Translations under genes and position numbers: made by a program
The notes under the pieces: model-generated
The model's input: the letters and a program-made list of their open reading frames with translations, nothing else
What the model was told of the DNA's origin: nothing
The model's database searches: none
Shown: positions 23,553-32,868 of the stretch, piece by piece
Numbering within the stretch: the stretch's first letter is position 1
How the letters are laid out: each line of letters begins with the position of its first letter
From: Streptomyces albicerus
GTDB taxonomy: Bacteria > Actinomycetota > Actinomycetes > Streptomycetales > Streptomycetaceae
DNA length: 64,000 nt
Direction: 5' to 3'
Assembly (NCBI RefSeq): GCF_008905045.1
Contig: NZ_VWMY01000040.1
Coordinates: 1 to 64,000 of the forward strand

Positions 23553-24935
23553 ATGGCCGTGACGGTAGCGGCGCCTCGCTCCACCCGAGGCCCGTTCGCG
23601 CTGCTAGGGACCCTGCAAGTCACCCTGATCTTCACGTTGGTGGCGGTGGCCGTGCCGTTGCCCGGGATCGGGGATGAATTCGGGGTGGGGCGAGAGGAGT
23701 TGATTCTGCTCAGTGCCGCGTACGGGCTGACGTTCGCCGGGCTGTTGCTGTTCGGTGGGCGGCTTGCCGATCGGCATGGGGGGCGTCGGACGCTCGTCGC
23801 GGGGCTGGTGGTGTTCGGGGTCGCGTCGGTCGCCGCTCCGCTGGCTCCCGGGTACGGTGCGCTGCTCGCGGCTCGTTTCGCGCAGGGTGCGGGTGCTGCG
23901 CTGATCGCCCCGGCCGCGATGGCGGTGCTGCGGACGGTGTTCCCCTCCCCCGCCGCGTACGGCGGGGTGATGGCCACCTGGGGTGGTCTGTCGGTCCTCG
24001 GCGCCACGGCGGGCAACCTGCTCTCCGGAGTCATCTCGGCGCTCCTGTCCTGGCGTTGGGCCTTCGCCGTACCGCTCGCCGTGACGGTGGCGGCGCTCGC
24101 GCTGGTGCCCCGGGTGCTGCCGGCGGACGACGACGTACACGGGTCCGCCCAGTTCCGAAGCTCCGCTCACGAACATCCCGCTCGCCCCCGTCTCGATCTG
24201 CCCGGTGCCCTGCTGGCCACGGGCGGTCTCGTCTCCGTCAGTTACGGGCTCGTCCTCACCGACGCGTGGTCCTGGACTTCGGGCCGGGTGCTGGGGCCGC
24301 TGGTCGCCGGGGTCGTGCTGCTGGCCGGCTTCGTCGGGGTCGAGCGGCGGGCGCGTGATCCGCTGCTGCCGCCCCGCTTCCTGCTCGACGGGCGGCGTAC
24401 GCTCGGGCTTGCCGCCACCGCGCTGACCGCGGCCGGGACCTCGACCGTCTTCGTGCTGTTCTCGCTCCATCTGCAGGACGAGCGCGGCTGGTCGGCGCTG
24501 CGGACGTCGACCGCGTTCGTGCCGTTCGCCGTCGCGCTCATCGCGTCGAGCCGGGTGGCGGGGCGGCTCATCGTGCGGTACGGGGTAGCCGTCGTCACCT
24601 GCGGCGGGCTTGTCGGCGGTGCCGTGGGCCTCGGGCTCCTCGCGCTCCTCGGGCTCGGCGGCGGCATCCCGTACGCGTACGGACTCCTCCCCGGATTCGT
24701 CCTGCTGGCAGCCGGGGCCGCCGCCTCCTTCGCGGGGGCCGCGGTGCTGGCCACCGAACGGGTCCCCGCGGAGCGGACGGGGCTCGCGGGGGGAGTGCAC
24801 AACACGGCGATGGAAACCGGGCCGACCGTCGTCTTCGCCCTGGTGCTCGCCGTCGGCGGCGACGCCGCGAGTCTCGCGGCGACCGCGGCCCTCTTCGGCG
24901 CCGCTGCCCTGGCCATGCGCCTCACGCGCCCTTGA
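23553..24935 (+). CDS. MFS transporter, probable multidrug efflux pump
   Basis: 460-aa integral membrane protein with about 12-14 hydrophobic segments. The loop motif A region reads FGGRLADRHGGRRTLVAG, and motif C-like glycines occur in the LGATAGNLLSGVISALLSWR segment, typical of drug:proton antiporters. The start at 23553 is chosen for its GGGAG ribosome binding site; an upstream GTG or ATG in the same frame would run through the operator. It lies downstream of its probable TetR repressor and is followed after 74 bp by an SDR gene that may be co-expressed. The substrate is unknown. Confidence 0.88.
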   Translation: MAVTVAAPRSTRGPFALLGTLQVTLIFTLVAVAVPLPGIGDEFGVGREELILLSAAYGLTFAGLLLFGGRLADRHGGRRTLVAGLVVFGVASVAAPLAPGYGALLAARFAQGAGAALIAPAAMAVLRTVFPSPAAYGGVMATWGGLSVLGATAGNLLSGVISALLSWRWAFAVPLAVTVAALALVPRVLPADDDVHGSAQFRSSAHEHPARPRLDLPGALLATGGLVSVSYGLVLTDAWSWTSGRVLGPLVAGVVLLAGFVGVERRARDPLLPPRFLLDGRRTLGLAATALTAAGTSTVFVLFSLHLQDERGWSALRTSTAFVPFAVALIASSRVAGRLIVRYGVAVVTCGGLVGGAVGLGLLALLGLGGGIPYAYGLLPGFVLLAAGAAASFAGAAVLATERVPAERTGLAGGVHNTAMETGPTVVFALVLAVGGDAASLAATAALFGAAALAMRLTRP

Positions 24936-25009
24936 TCCCTCACACCCGCGTAACCCAACGTCCCATATCCGAAGTAGCCCAACGTCCCACGTTCGAAAGG
25001 GAATCACCC

Positions 25010-25777
25010 ATGAACCGCACCCGTTTCTCGAACCGCACCGTCCTCGTGACCGGAGGCGGATCCGGGCTGGGGCGTGCCATCGCGCTCGCGTTCGCCGCCG
25101 AAGGGGCCTCCGTGGTCGTGGCGGGCCGCACCCGGGCCACGCTCGACGAGACCGTGGCCCTCGTCGAAGGCTCCGGCGGCACCGCGGTCGCGCAGGTCGC
25201 CGACGTGGCCCGGGCCGCGGACGTGGAGGCCCTCGTCCGGACGGCCGTCGGCCGCTTCGGCTCTCTCGACGTCGCAGTGAACAACGCGGGTGTCTTCCGG
25301 GGCGGGCAGCCCGTCGCCGACCTCCCCGAAGAAGACTGGCGGACCCTGCTGGACATCAACGTCACCGGGGTGCTCCTCGCCCTGCAGGCCGAGGTCCGGC
25401 AGATGCGGACCCAGCCGAACGGCGGCTCCGTCGTCAACGTCTCGTCCAACCTGGGCCCGCACAAGCAGGTGCCCACCACCACCGCGTACGCCGCCTCCAA
25501 GGCCGCCGTGTCCGCCCTCACGGCCGGTGCCGCCCTCGATCACATCGCCGACGGCGTCCGCATCAACGCGGTGAGCCCCGGCGCCTCCGCGACGACGATG
25601 TCGTTGCGGCCCGGCGAGAGCGAGGCGGACCGAGCCGCGCGGATGAAGGAGGAGTCGCCGCTGGGCCGCGTCTCGTCGACCGAGGAGGTCGCCGAGGCCG
25701 TGCTGTATCTGGCCTCCGACGCCGCGGCGTCCGTCGTCGGCACCGACCTGGTGATCGACGGCGGCGCCTCGCTGTAG
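25010..25777 (+). CDS. Short-chain dehydrogenase/reductase (classical SDR)
   Basis: 255-aa cytoplasmic oxidoreductase with the classical SDR pattern: cofactor motif VTGGGSGLGRAIALAF (TGxxxGxG), NNAG at about 91-94, catalytic serine in NVSSNLG (145/146), and YAASK with Y160 and K164. The C-terminal AVSPGASATTM and LVIDGGASL segments are normal for the family. AAAGGGA lies 8 nt before the ATG. Its location after the TetR-MFS pair suggests it may modify the same compound that the pump exports, but the substrate is unknown. Confidence 0.9.
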   Translation: MNRTRFSNRTVLVTGGGSGLGRAIALAFAAEGASVVVAGRTRATLDETVALVEGSGGTAVAQVADVARAADVEALVRTAVGRFGSLDVAVNNAGVFRGGQPVADLPEEDWRTLLDINVTGVLLALQAEVRQMRTQPNGGSVVNVSSNLGPHKQVPTTTAYAASKAAVSALTAGAALDHIADGVRINAVSPGASATTMSLRPGESEADRAARMKEESPLGRVSSTEEVAEAVLYLASDAAASVVGTDLVIDGGASL

Positions 25778-25855
25778 GGCCTGATCTCGGAGCAGGCACG
25801 GCCTCGCTGTGGCCGGCACGCGGAGACCCGGGCGCCCGTCGGCGTCTCAGGGCAC

Positions 25856-27316
25856 TCACTGAGCGAGGGTCTCCAGCGGTCTGTGGGGCGTGGCCGTGGT
25901 GCCGCCCGCGGGCGGTAGCCGGACCACCGCGTCGAGGCCGCCGCGGGCGGCGGGGCGCAGGGTGATGTCGCCGCCGCTCGCGTGGGTGAGGCGTTGGACG
26001 AGAGCCAGGCCCAGGCCCGTACCGCCCTTGGGGGCGCCGGGGGCGCGCCAGAAGCGGTCGAAGGCGCGGCGGCGCTGTTCCTCGGTCATGCCGGGGCCCT
26101 CGTCCATGACGTGGAGTTCGACGCGGGCCGGGCCCGCCGGGCGGTGGTGGAAGCGGCGTTCGTGGGTCGCCGGCCGGCGCAGGTCGATGGAGACGGTGGT
26201 GCGGCGGGGCGACACCCGCAGGGCGTTGGAGAGCAGGTTGTCCAGGATCTGCTCCACCGCGCCGGGCACGGCGAGGACCGGTCCGCCGTAGTCGCCGAGC
26301 AGGACGAGTTGTACGCCCTGCTGCTCGAACATCGGCGTCCAGGCGCGGAGCCGTTCCGCGCAGACCCGGTCCAGATCGACCGGCTCGCGCACCGCGGCGC
26401 TCTCGTCGAGCCGGGCCATCGCCAGCAGCCCCTCGACCATCCGGGCGAGCCGGTCGGTCTCGGTCATCGCGGCGGTCAGGTTGCCACGGGCGTGCAGCGC
26501 GATGTCGGACTCCAGGTTCTCCAGGCGCAGCCGCAACGCGGCGAGGGGCGTCTTGAGCTGGTGCGAGGCCTCGCCCGCGAAGGCGCGCTGGGAGGCCACT
26601 AGGTGTTCGAGGCGGGCGGCGGTGCGGTTGAAGGTGGCGGCGAGCCTGCGGATCTCCGGCGGTCCCTTCGTGATCGCCACCGGCGTGGAGGGGCCGCCGT
26701 CGGCCAACTCGTGGGTGGCGCGCTCCAGTTCACGGATGGGACGGCCGGTCCAGCGGGCGATGGCGAAGCCGATGACGGCGACGGTGGTGAGGGCCGCGAG
26801 ACCGCCGAGGGCCAGCAGCAGCCAGACGTGGTGCACCCGGGCCTGCACCATCCGCGTGGGCAGTGTGATCCACACGGCGCCCTGTTCGAACGAGCCCTGT
26901 GTGATCGGGGTCGCGACGGACAGGTACTGGACGCCGCCGATGGTGGAGGTGCGGACGTCCTGCGTGGCGGCTCCCCGTAGCGCCGCCGCGATCCCGGGTC
27001 GGGTGGGCAGCCCACGGGTCTCCGCCGCCGACAGCGGGTGCGAGGCGGCGAGCAGGCCGCCCGTCCGGTCGACGATCACCACCTTGCCGCCGATGCGTTC
27101 CGCGCAGCGGGCCACCCGGCCGGGCAGGTCCCGCTCCGCGCCGCCCGTGGAGAGAGCCAGCGAGGCGTACGCGGAGACCGACTCCGCCTCGTCCTTCGCC
27201 AGGTTGGTGACCCGCTCGCGCTCGCCCCGGGAGTAGACGAAGCCCAGCGGGATCTCCAGGCAGAGCAGGAGCAGCGCGGCGAGGCTGAGGTAACTGAACA
27301 GGAGGCGACGCGTCAT
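25856..27316 (-). CDS. OmpR-partner sensor histidine kinase
   Basis: 486-aa membrane histidine kinase. Transmembrane segments lie at about 5-25 and 160-185, flanking a periplasmic sensor region that includes VVIVDRTGGLLAASHP. A HAMP-like linker follows, then the H box FAGEASHQLKTPLAALRLRL, the N box QILDNLLSNALRVSP, and the G boxes HVMDEGPGM and GGTGLGLALVQRL. The ATG at 27316 overlaps the response regulator stop (ATGA), so the pair is translationally coupled. The signal is unknown. Longer in-frame readings upstream only run through the regulator gene. Confidence 0.93.
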   Translation of the reverse strand: MTRRLLFSYLSLAALLLLCLEIPLGFVYSRGERERVTNLAKDEAESVSAYASLALSTGGAERDLPGRVARCAERIGGKVVIVDRTGGLLAASHPLSAAETRGLPTRPGIAAALRGAATQDVRTSTIGGVQYLSVATPITQGSFEQGAVWITLPTRMVQARVHHVWLLLALGGLAALTTVAVIGFAIARWTGRPIRELERATHELADGGPSTPVAITKGPPEIRRLAATFNRTAARLEHLVASQRAFAGEASHQLKTPLAALRLRLENLESDIALHARGNLTAAMTETDRLARMVEGLLAMARLDESAAVREPVDLDRVCAERLRAWTPMFEQQGVQLVLLGDYGGPVLAVPGAVEQILDNLLSNALRVSPRRTTVSIDLRRPATHERRFHHRPAGPARVELHVMDEGPGMTEEQRRRAFDRFWRAPGAPKGGTGLGLALVQRLTHASGGDITLRPAARGGLDAVVRLPPAGGTTATPHRPLETLAQ

Positions 27317-28776
27317 CGGAAGGCCGCCGGCCGCTCGGGCGCCTCGTACGATCCGCCGCCCGGCAGGTCCTCGTACGAGCCGTACGACCCGGACGCTCCG
27401 GACGCTCCGGACGGTCTGCCGGGCTGTTCCCCGTACGAGCCGCCCGTCGGCCCGCCTGTCGGCCCGCCCGCCGAGGGCGGCCGGTTCTGCACGGCCAGCC
27501 TGAAGCCGACCCCGCGCAGGGTCTGGATCCACGCCGGGTGCCCCAACTTCCGTCGCAGCGTTGCGACATGGACGTCCAGCGTCTTGGTCGGGCCCTGGTA
27601 GTGCGGGTCCCAGACCCGGTCGAGGATCTGCTGCCGCGAGTAGACCGCGCCGGGGTCCTCGGTGAGCAGCGCGAGCAGCTCGAACTCCTTCGGCGTCAGC
27701 GAGACGGAGGAGTCCCCCACCCAGACCTGCCGGGTGCGGCGGTCGACGACGAGGGGGCCAGGGGCGGGCGGGGGCGAGGTCTCGGAGGTCCGGTCCGACT
27801 CCGGGTCGAGGGGAGGTACGGGCTCGACGGACGACGGCGCGGGTTCGAAGTGCCGGGTGACATCGGCGGGTTCGTGCGAAAAGGGTGCGTGGGTGGTGCC
27901 GGACGGCGCGTACGGGTCGGACGCGCGGGCGGTGCCGGAGGGGTCGTACGAGGACGGCGCGCGGGTGACGCCGGACGGGTCGTACGAGGAGGGTGCGGGC
28001 GATGCGACGTCCGGCCCGACGGCGAACGACTCACCGGCAAACGGCTCGCCGCCGAACGACTCACCCCTGAAGGGCTCCTCGTCCCACGAGTTCACGTCGC
28101 GAGGCCGCGCGCCATGGGGGTCCCCCCGCTCGAGCGAATCCGAGTGTGGGAGAGGCCCGGCATCCGAAGCCCTCGAGTCGTACGCCCCCGCCCCGAACGC
28201 TCCAGCCGGATCCGGCGCAGCGCCCGACAGCGCGGCGCCGAGCATCCCCGCGGGGCCGGGCCCCGTGCCGAGCGCTCCGGTGAGGCGCACCCCCGCCCCG
28301 AGCGTCCCCGATCCGAGCGTTCCTCCTGCCAGCGGGTCGCGCGGGTCCACCACAGGTGTCCCCGCCGCGGGCGTCCCCCCGAACTCCCCGTCCCCCAGCC
28401 CCTGTTGCAGCCCCCGCCCGTACTGCGCACGTCGCGTGATCGCGCGTACCCGGGCCACCAGCTCGCGCAGGCTGAACGGTTTCGCCAGGTAGTCGTCGGC
28501 GCCGAGTTCGAGGCCCAGGACGCGGTCGGCCTCCTCGCCGCGCGCGCTGAGGATGATGATGGGCACGTCGGAGGCCTGCCGGATCCCGCGGCAGACGTCG
28601 ATGCCGTCCATGTCGGGCAGGCCCAGGTCGAGCAGGACGACATCGCCGTAGGGCCCTCTCAGGCCGGCCGCCCCGGTGGAGACGCGGTCGACCGTGAGAC
28701 CGAAGTGGCCCAGCCCTTCGGCGAGCGGTTCGGCGATCGTCTCGTCGTCCTCGATGAGCAGCACTCGTACGCCCAT
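27313..28776 (-). CDS. OmpR-family response regulator with an expanded linker and tail
   Basis: 487-aa DNA-binding response regulator, about twice the usual 220-250 aa. The receiver (1-117) has the acidic pair E9/D10, phospho-acceptor D50 in LLDLGLPDMDG and K99 in AKPFSLREL. Residues about 118-338 form a Gly/Ser/Pro/Asp-rich insertion, with repeats such as SSYDPSGVTRAP and SSYDPSGTARAS and an EPFRGESFGGEPFAGESF block. The winged helix (about 339-430) is intact (LTPKEFELLALLTEDPG, VDVHVATLRRKLG-like). A second disordered tail (431-487) is Gly/Ser/Tyr-rich. The ATG at 28776 begins the receiver. Nothing suggests a frameshift; the insertion stays in frame. Its role may be in flexible dimerisation or interaction. 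Confidence 0.9.
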   Translation of the reverse strand: MGVRVLLIEDDETIAEPLAEGLGHFGLTVDRVSTGAAGLRGPYGDVVLLDLGLPDMDGIDVCRGIRQASDVPIIILSARGEEADRVLGLELGADDYLAKPFSLRELVARVRAITRRAQYGRGLQQGLGDGEFGGTPAAGTPVVDPRDPLAGGTLGSGTLGAGVRLTGALGTGPGPAGMLGAALSGAAPDPAGAFGAGAYDSRASDAGPLPHSDSLERGDPHGARPRDVNSWDEEPFRGESFGGEPFAGESFAVGPDVASPAPSSYDPSGVTRAPSSYDPSGTARASDPYAPSGTTHAPFSHEPADVTRHFEPAPSSVEPVPPLDPESDRTSETSPPPAPGPLVVDRRTRQVWVGDSSVSLTPKEFELLALLTEDPGAVYSRQQILDRVWDPHYQGPTKTLDVHVATLRRKLGHPAWIQTLRGVGFRLAVQNRPPSAGGPTGGPTGGSYGEQPGRPSGASGASGSYGSYEDLPGGGSYEAPERPAAFR

Positions 28777-28895
28777 ACGTCCTGTCTCCTCATGACTCCG
28801 GACAGCACGAATTCCGTGCCGTGGACTGGCCACGCTACAAGCGCGGTCAATGGCGCGTCGCGTAAACCCTGGGTAATGTGAGCAGACGCTCAAAC

Positions 28896-28914
28896 CCCGC
28901 CCGGAGAGGGCGGG
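28896..28914 (+). promoter_or_regulatory. Short hairpin upstream of the carbonic anhydrase gene
   Basis: CCCGCCC-ggaga-GGGCGGG forms a 7-bp stem in the 285-bp divergent region between the OmpR regulator and the carbonic anhydrase. It may be a terminator of an antisense transcript or an upstream element; the role is undetermined. Confidence 0.3.
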
Positions 28915-29061
28915 TTGACCGCGCCTTAAGGTGCCCGGACAAAATCTGGTCCATTCCTGGCCGCGCTCTAGTGTTCCCTTAACCTTCGCCTGGCAGTCAC
29001 CCCTCTACGGTGGGGAGGACGACGGGAAAGACCTGGTCGAACCCCCTGCCGGGAGGAAACC

Positions 29062-29667
29062 GTGAAGGCACTGCTGGATCGCGCCCGCTCGTTCAAGCGA
29101 CGCGTCGATTTCGAGAGCGGCGAATACCGGAAACTGGCCGAAGGCCAATATCCGGAGGCATTGTTCATTACCTGCTCGGACTCACGGGTCATACCCGCCC
29201 TGATCACGGGCGCACGGCCCGGAGAGATATTCGAGCTGCGGAACGCGGGCAATATCGTCCCGCCGCACGGACAGCGTGGCGCCTCCGGCGAGGCCGCCAC
29301 CATCGAGTACGCACTGGAGGTGCTCGGCGTTCAGGACATCGTCGTGTGTGGCCATTCCCACTGCGGTGCGATGGGCGCCCTGAAGTCCGGCGACGACCTG
29401 TCCGCGCTGCCCGGGGTGGACGCCTGGCTGGACCTCGCCCGCCCGGAGCTGGCGCCGCTGCTCGACGGGGCCTCCGAGGACCCGTCGATGCCTGCCATGG
29501 CCCAGCTCAATGTCGTCAACCAGCTTGCCGTGCTGCGGAGTTACCCCGTCGCACGGCAGCGGCTCGACGCGGGACGCCTGCGGCTGCACGGCTGGTACTA
29601 CGAGGTCGACACCGGCCAGGTGCACGAGCTGGACGAGGACGGCTGCTTCCGGGTGCATGCCGCATGA
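29062..29667 (+). CDS. Beta-class carbonic anhydrase
   Basis: 201-aa zinc enzyme interconverting CO2 and bicarbonate. Zinc ligands are C38, H98 and C101 (motifs ITCSDSR and CGHSHCGAM), with the D40-R42 dyad typical of the beta class. The GTG start follows GGGAGGAA with normal spacing. The last codons overlap the SulP transporter start (ATGA), so the two are translated together. This pairing of a beta-carbonic anhydrase with a SulP anion transporter suggests joint handling of bicarbonate: supply for carboxylases, pH balance, or bicarbonate uptake. Confidence 0.95.
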   Translation: MKALLDRARSFKRRVDFESGEYRKLAEGQYPEALFITCSDSRVIPALITGARPGEIFELRNAGNIVPPHGQRGASGEAATIEYALEVLGVQDIVVCGHSHCGAMGALKSGDDLSALPGVDAWLDLARPELAPLLDGASEDPSMPAMAQLNVVNQLAVLRSYPVARQRLDAGRLRLHGWYYEVDTGQVHELDEDGCFRVHAA

Positions 29668-31556
29668 GCGGGCTGCACGCACGCGGGCGCGTACCGGCAC
29701 ACTCCAAGCCGCCCGGCCGGAAACCGACCAGGACATCGACCAGGACATCGACCAGGACACCCAACAGCGCGGCACCGGCCGCGAACCCGTCTCCGAACGC
29801 CCCCGACCCCGACCTCTCTTCCGGGACCTCAAGCCCCACGAACACCAGCAACGCCATCAAGGCCGCCACGGCCGCCAAGACGGCCAAGACCACCAAGGCC
29901 CCGAAAGCCGACCTCGCCACCGAGATCACCGCTTCCCTCGTCGTCTTCCTCGTCGCCCTCCCCCTGTGCATCGGTGTCGCCGTCGCCTCCGGCGTGCCCG
30001 CCGAGCTGGGCATCATCTCCGGTGTCATCGGCGGTCTGGTGGTCGGCGCGGCGCGCGGCAGCACGCTCCAAGTCAGCGGTCCCGCAGCCGGGTTGGCTGC
30101 GCTCGTCGCGGAGACCGTCCTCGAGTACGGCGTGGCCATGCTCGGTGTGATCGTCCTCGGCTCGGGCATCCTGCAGATCGTGCTGGGCCTGGTCCGCCTG
30201 GGCCGGATCTTCCAGGCGATCTCCCTGGCCGTCGTCCAGGGCATGCTCGCGGGCATCGGACTGCCGCTGATGTTCAGCCAGTTGTACCCGATGTCCGACT
30301 CCAAGGCCCCCGGCACCCCGATCGAGAACATGGCCGGCCTCCCCGGTCTTCTCGCCGACACCCTGGCGAACCCTCAGGCGCTGACCGCCGCCGGACTTGG
30401 CGTCGTCACCATCGTCCTCAGCTTCGTGTGGAAGAAGGTGCCGGGCCCGGTCAAGAAGATCCCGGCCGCGCTCGTCGCCGTCGGGATCGGCATCGGAGTC
30501 GCCTCCATGCCGGGCGTGGACGTGAAGACGCTCCAGGTGGGGAATCTGCTCGGGTCCGTCAACGTCCCCGGTCCGGAGGAGTTCGCGGGACTCGCCGACG
30601 CGGGGATCATCACCGCCATCCTCACCTTCACGGTGATCGCCTCGGCGGAGAGCCTCTTCACGGCCGCCGCCGTGGACCGGATGCACAGCGGCCCGCGCAC
30701 CCGCTACAACCCCGAGCTCATCGCCCAGGGCGCCGGAAACACCGTGGCGGGCATCCTCGGCGCGCTCCCCATCACGGCGGTGGTGGCCCGCAGTTCCGCG
30801 AACGTCCAGGCGGGCGCGAAGACCCGTATCTCCCGCACCCTGCACGGCCTGTGGCTGCTGGCCTTCGCGCTGCTCCTGCCGCAGGTCCTGGCCCTGATTC
30901 CGATCTCGGTCCTCGCGGGTGTCCTCGTGCACAGCGGCTGGAAGCTCTTCGCGCCCGAGGAGTTCCCGAAGATGTGGCGGCAGGACCGGGGCGAGTTCGC
31001 GGTCATGACGATCACCACGCTGGTCATCGTGGCTACCGCGCTGCTCGAAGGCGTCCTCATCGGCCTCGCCGCCGGGATCGTGCTGGCCGCGCTGCGCATG
31101 TCGCAGACCGTCATCAAGCAGCACCTGGAGGAGGACACCGCCAAGGTCGTCATGGCGGGCAACGCCACCTTCCTGCGGCTGCCGCAGCTGATCGAGGCGC
31201 TGGAGAACGCCGCCGAGTCGGGCAAGCCGCGCATCCGGCTCGACCTGACCGGCGTGACCCATCTGGACCACGCCTGCCGCAACCAGGTCGAGGAGTTCGT
31301 CGCCCAGCAGCGCGGCCTGGGCCTGCGCGTGGAACTGCTGATGCCGGGCCCGGCGAAGCCGACACGCACGCCGACGCCTGTGGCGGACATGGCAGTCGGT
31401 GAGCAGGCCCAGCCGACCACCGGAACCCCGCTTCCCAGGCGCACGGCCACCGTCCCGGCACAGGGCCCGGGGCCCACCGCCGAGTGGTTCTACCTCGACA
31501 CCCGCCCCATGCCCGAGGCGTACGGGCCCCGGCCAGAGGACTACGTTTCGCGCTGA
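29664..31556 (+). CDS. SulP-family anion transporter (bicarbonate/sulfate permease-like) with STAS domain
   Basis: 630-aa membrane protein. An unusual N-terminal extension of about 85 residues is rich in Thr, Pro, Ala and Lys and includes a three-copy repeat coded by a 12-bp DNA repeat (29725-29760). The SulP membrane core (about 90-480, 10 or more helices) includes FLVALPLCIGVAVASGVPAE and ILGALPITAVVARSSANVQA. The C-terminal STAS-like domain (about 500-570) contains IRLDLTGVTHLDHACRNQVE. A disordered Pro-rich tail ends the protein. The start at 29664 overlaps the carbonic anhydrase stop; the frame is open upstream but only as a shadow. Transport of bicarbonate is inferred from the coupled carbonic anhydrase; sulfate is an alternative. 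Confidence 0.9.
   Translation: MSGLHARGRVPAHSKPPGRKPTRTSTRTSTRTPNSAAPAANPSPNAPDPDLSSGTSSPTNTSNAIKAATAAKTAKTTKAPKADLATEITASLVVFLVALPLCIGVAVASGVPAELGIISGVIGGLVVGAARGSTLQVSGPAAGLAALVAETVLEYGVAMLGVIVLGSGILQIVLGLVRLGRIFQAISLAVVQGMLAGIGLPLMFSQLYPMSDSKAPGTPIENMAGLPGLLADTLANPQALTAAGLGVVTIVLSFVWKKVPGPVKKIPAALVAVGIGIGVASMPGVDVKTLQVGNLLGSVNVPGPEEFAGLADAGIITAILTFTVIASAESLFTAAAVDRMHSGPRTRYNPELIAQGAGNTVAGILGALPITAVVARSSANVQAGAKTRISRTLHGLWLLAFALLLPQVLALIPISVLAGVLVHSGWKLFAPEEFPKMWRQDRGEFAVMTITTLVIVATALLEGVLIGLAAGIVLAALRMSQTVIKQHLEEDTAKVVMAGNATFLRLPQLIEALENAAESGKPRIRLDLTGVTHLDHACRNQVEEFVAQQRGLGLRVELLMPGPAKPTRTPTPVADMAVGEQAQPTTGTPLPRRTATVPAQGPGPTAEWFYLDTRPMPEAYGPRPEDYVSR
29725..29760 (+). repeat. 12-bp tandem repeat in the SulP N-terminal extension
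   Basis: Three copies of CGACCAGGACAT (29725-29736, 29737-29748, and 29749-29760 with one change) encode Arg-Thr-Ser-Thr repeats. They suggest replication slippage in a disordered region. Confidence 0.85.
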
Positions 31557-31613
31557 CCACCCGGCCGCGCCTAAGCGGGTCCGGTGAATTCCGCTGCGGT
31601 TCGGCGGCCCCGT

Positions 31614-31637
31614 AGGGGCGCGGGGAACTGCGCGACC
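31614..31637 (-). repeat. Type A dispersed repeat, copy 2 (single arm)
   Basis: AGGGGCGCGGGGAACTGCGC followed by GACC is one arm of the type A element, reading as the reverse complement of the 23464 copy. It lies in the 180-bp gap between the SulP and SDR genes. The partner arm is absent. Confidence 0.8.
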
Positions 31638-31736
31638 CGCCACGACGGGCCCGCAGAAGACTGACGGCACATCGCGGCCCTCCCAGCGGAGCGCCTACGC
31701 TGAGAGCTCACCCGCACGCGGAGGGAGTCCAGGGCC

Positions 31737-32669
31737 ATGACCGGCTGGAACGCGAACGACATCCCCGACCAGAGCGGCCGCACGGCCGTCGTCACCGGAG
31801 CGAACAGCGGGCTCGGTTTCGTCACCGCCCGCGAACTGGCCCGGCGCGGTGCCCGGGTCGTCCTCGCCTGTCGCAGCGAGGCCCGCGGCACCGAGGCCGG
31901 CGACCGGCTGGCCATCGAAGTACCGGACGCGGACGTGGAGTTCGTCCGGCTGGATCTCGGGGACCTGGAATCCGTACGGGAATTCGCGGCGGCGTACGGG
32001 CGGGGGCGCGACCGTCTCGACCTGCTCATCAACAACGCGGGCGTGATGGCGCTGCCGCCCGGGCGCACGACGGACGGCTTCGAGACGCAGTTCGGGGTCA
32101 ACCACCTCGGGCACTTCGCACTCACCGGGCTCCTGCTGCCGACGCTGCTCGACACACCCGGCGCGCGCGTGGTGACCGTGTCCAGCACCATGCACGCGAT
32201 GGCGAACATCGACATCAACGACCTCAACAGCGAGCGGAAGTACGGGCGTTGGACCGCGTACGCACGCTCCAAGACGGCCAACCTGCTGTTCACGCACGAG
32301 CTGGCGCGCCGGCTCGCCACCCTCGGCTCCGACGTCGTGGCGGCGGCCGCGCACCCCGGCTACGCCTCCACCAACCTCCAGACCACGGGCCCCAGGATGG
32401 AGGGCCGCAAGGCCTCCGAACGGTTCATGGAGATCGGCAACCGCTTCTTCGCCCAGTCCGCGGAGGCCGGCGCCCTCCCCACGCTCTATGCGGCGACGGC
32501 CCCCGAGATACGCCCGGACTCCTTCACCGGCCCCTCGATCCTCGGCTGGCGCGGCTCCCCCGCGCGCTCGTGGCGCGCCAAGTGGACCCTCAACGACGTG
32601 GCGGGGCAACGACTTTGGGAGGAGTCGGAACGGCTGACGGGCGTCACGTACGACGCCTTGAAGGTGTGA
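31737..32669 (+). CDS. Short-chain dehydrogenase (retinol dehydrogenase-like, extended SDR)
   Basis: 310-aa oxidoreductase. It shows TGANSGLGFVTARELARRGA (cofactor site), LDLLINNAGVMALP, GVNHLGHFALTGLLLP, a catalytic serine in VVTVSSTMH, and YARSK (Tyr and Lys of the active site). The long C-terminal half, with AAHPGYASTNLQ, is typical of the protochlorophyllide reductase/retinol dehydrogenase-like branch. GGAGGGAG lies about 10 nt upstream of the ATG. It stands alone and its physiological substrate is unknown. Confidence 0.9.
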   Translation: MTGWNANDIPDQSGRTAVVTGANSGLGFVTARELARRGARVVLACRSEARGTEAGDRLAIEVPDADVEFVRLDLGDLESVREFAAAYGRGRDRLDLLINNAGVMALPPGRTTDGFETQFGVNHLGHFALTGLLLPTLLDTPGARVVTVSSTMHAMANIDINDLNSERKYGRWTAYARSKTANLLFTHELARRLATLGSDVVAAAAHPGYASTNLQTTGPRMEGRKASERFMEIGNRFFAQSAEAGALPTLYAATAPEIRPDSFTGPSILGWRGSPARSWRAKWTLNDVAGQRLWEESERLTGVTYDALKV

Positions 32670-32868
32670 CGGCGGAAGACATGCCGCACTGAAGGCATGA
32701 GAGCGGAAGGTATGACGTGCGGACGCACAGGGCACGAAGGATATGACGCGGACACGTCACCGCCTGTCCATGGAGCGTCAACCCCGCACTCCTAGGCTCG
32801 CGCGGTGCGCGACCCCCGTCGCCGACCGGCGGACGGGGCGGTCACGGCATACCCCCCTTGGAGCGAGA

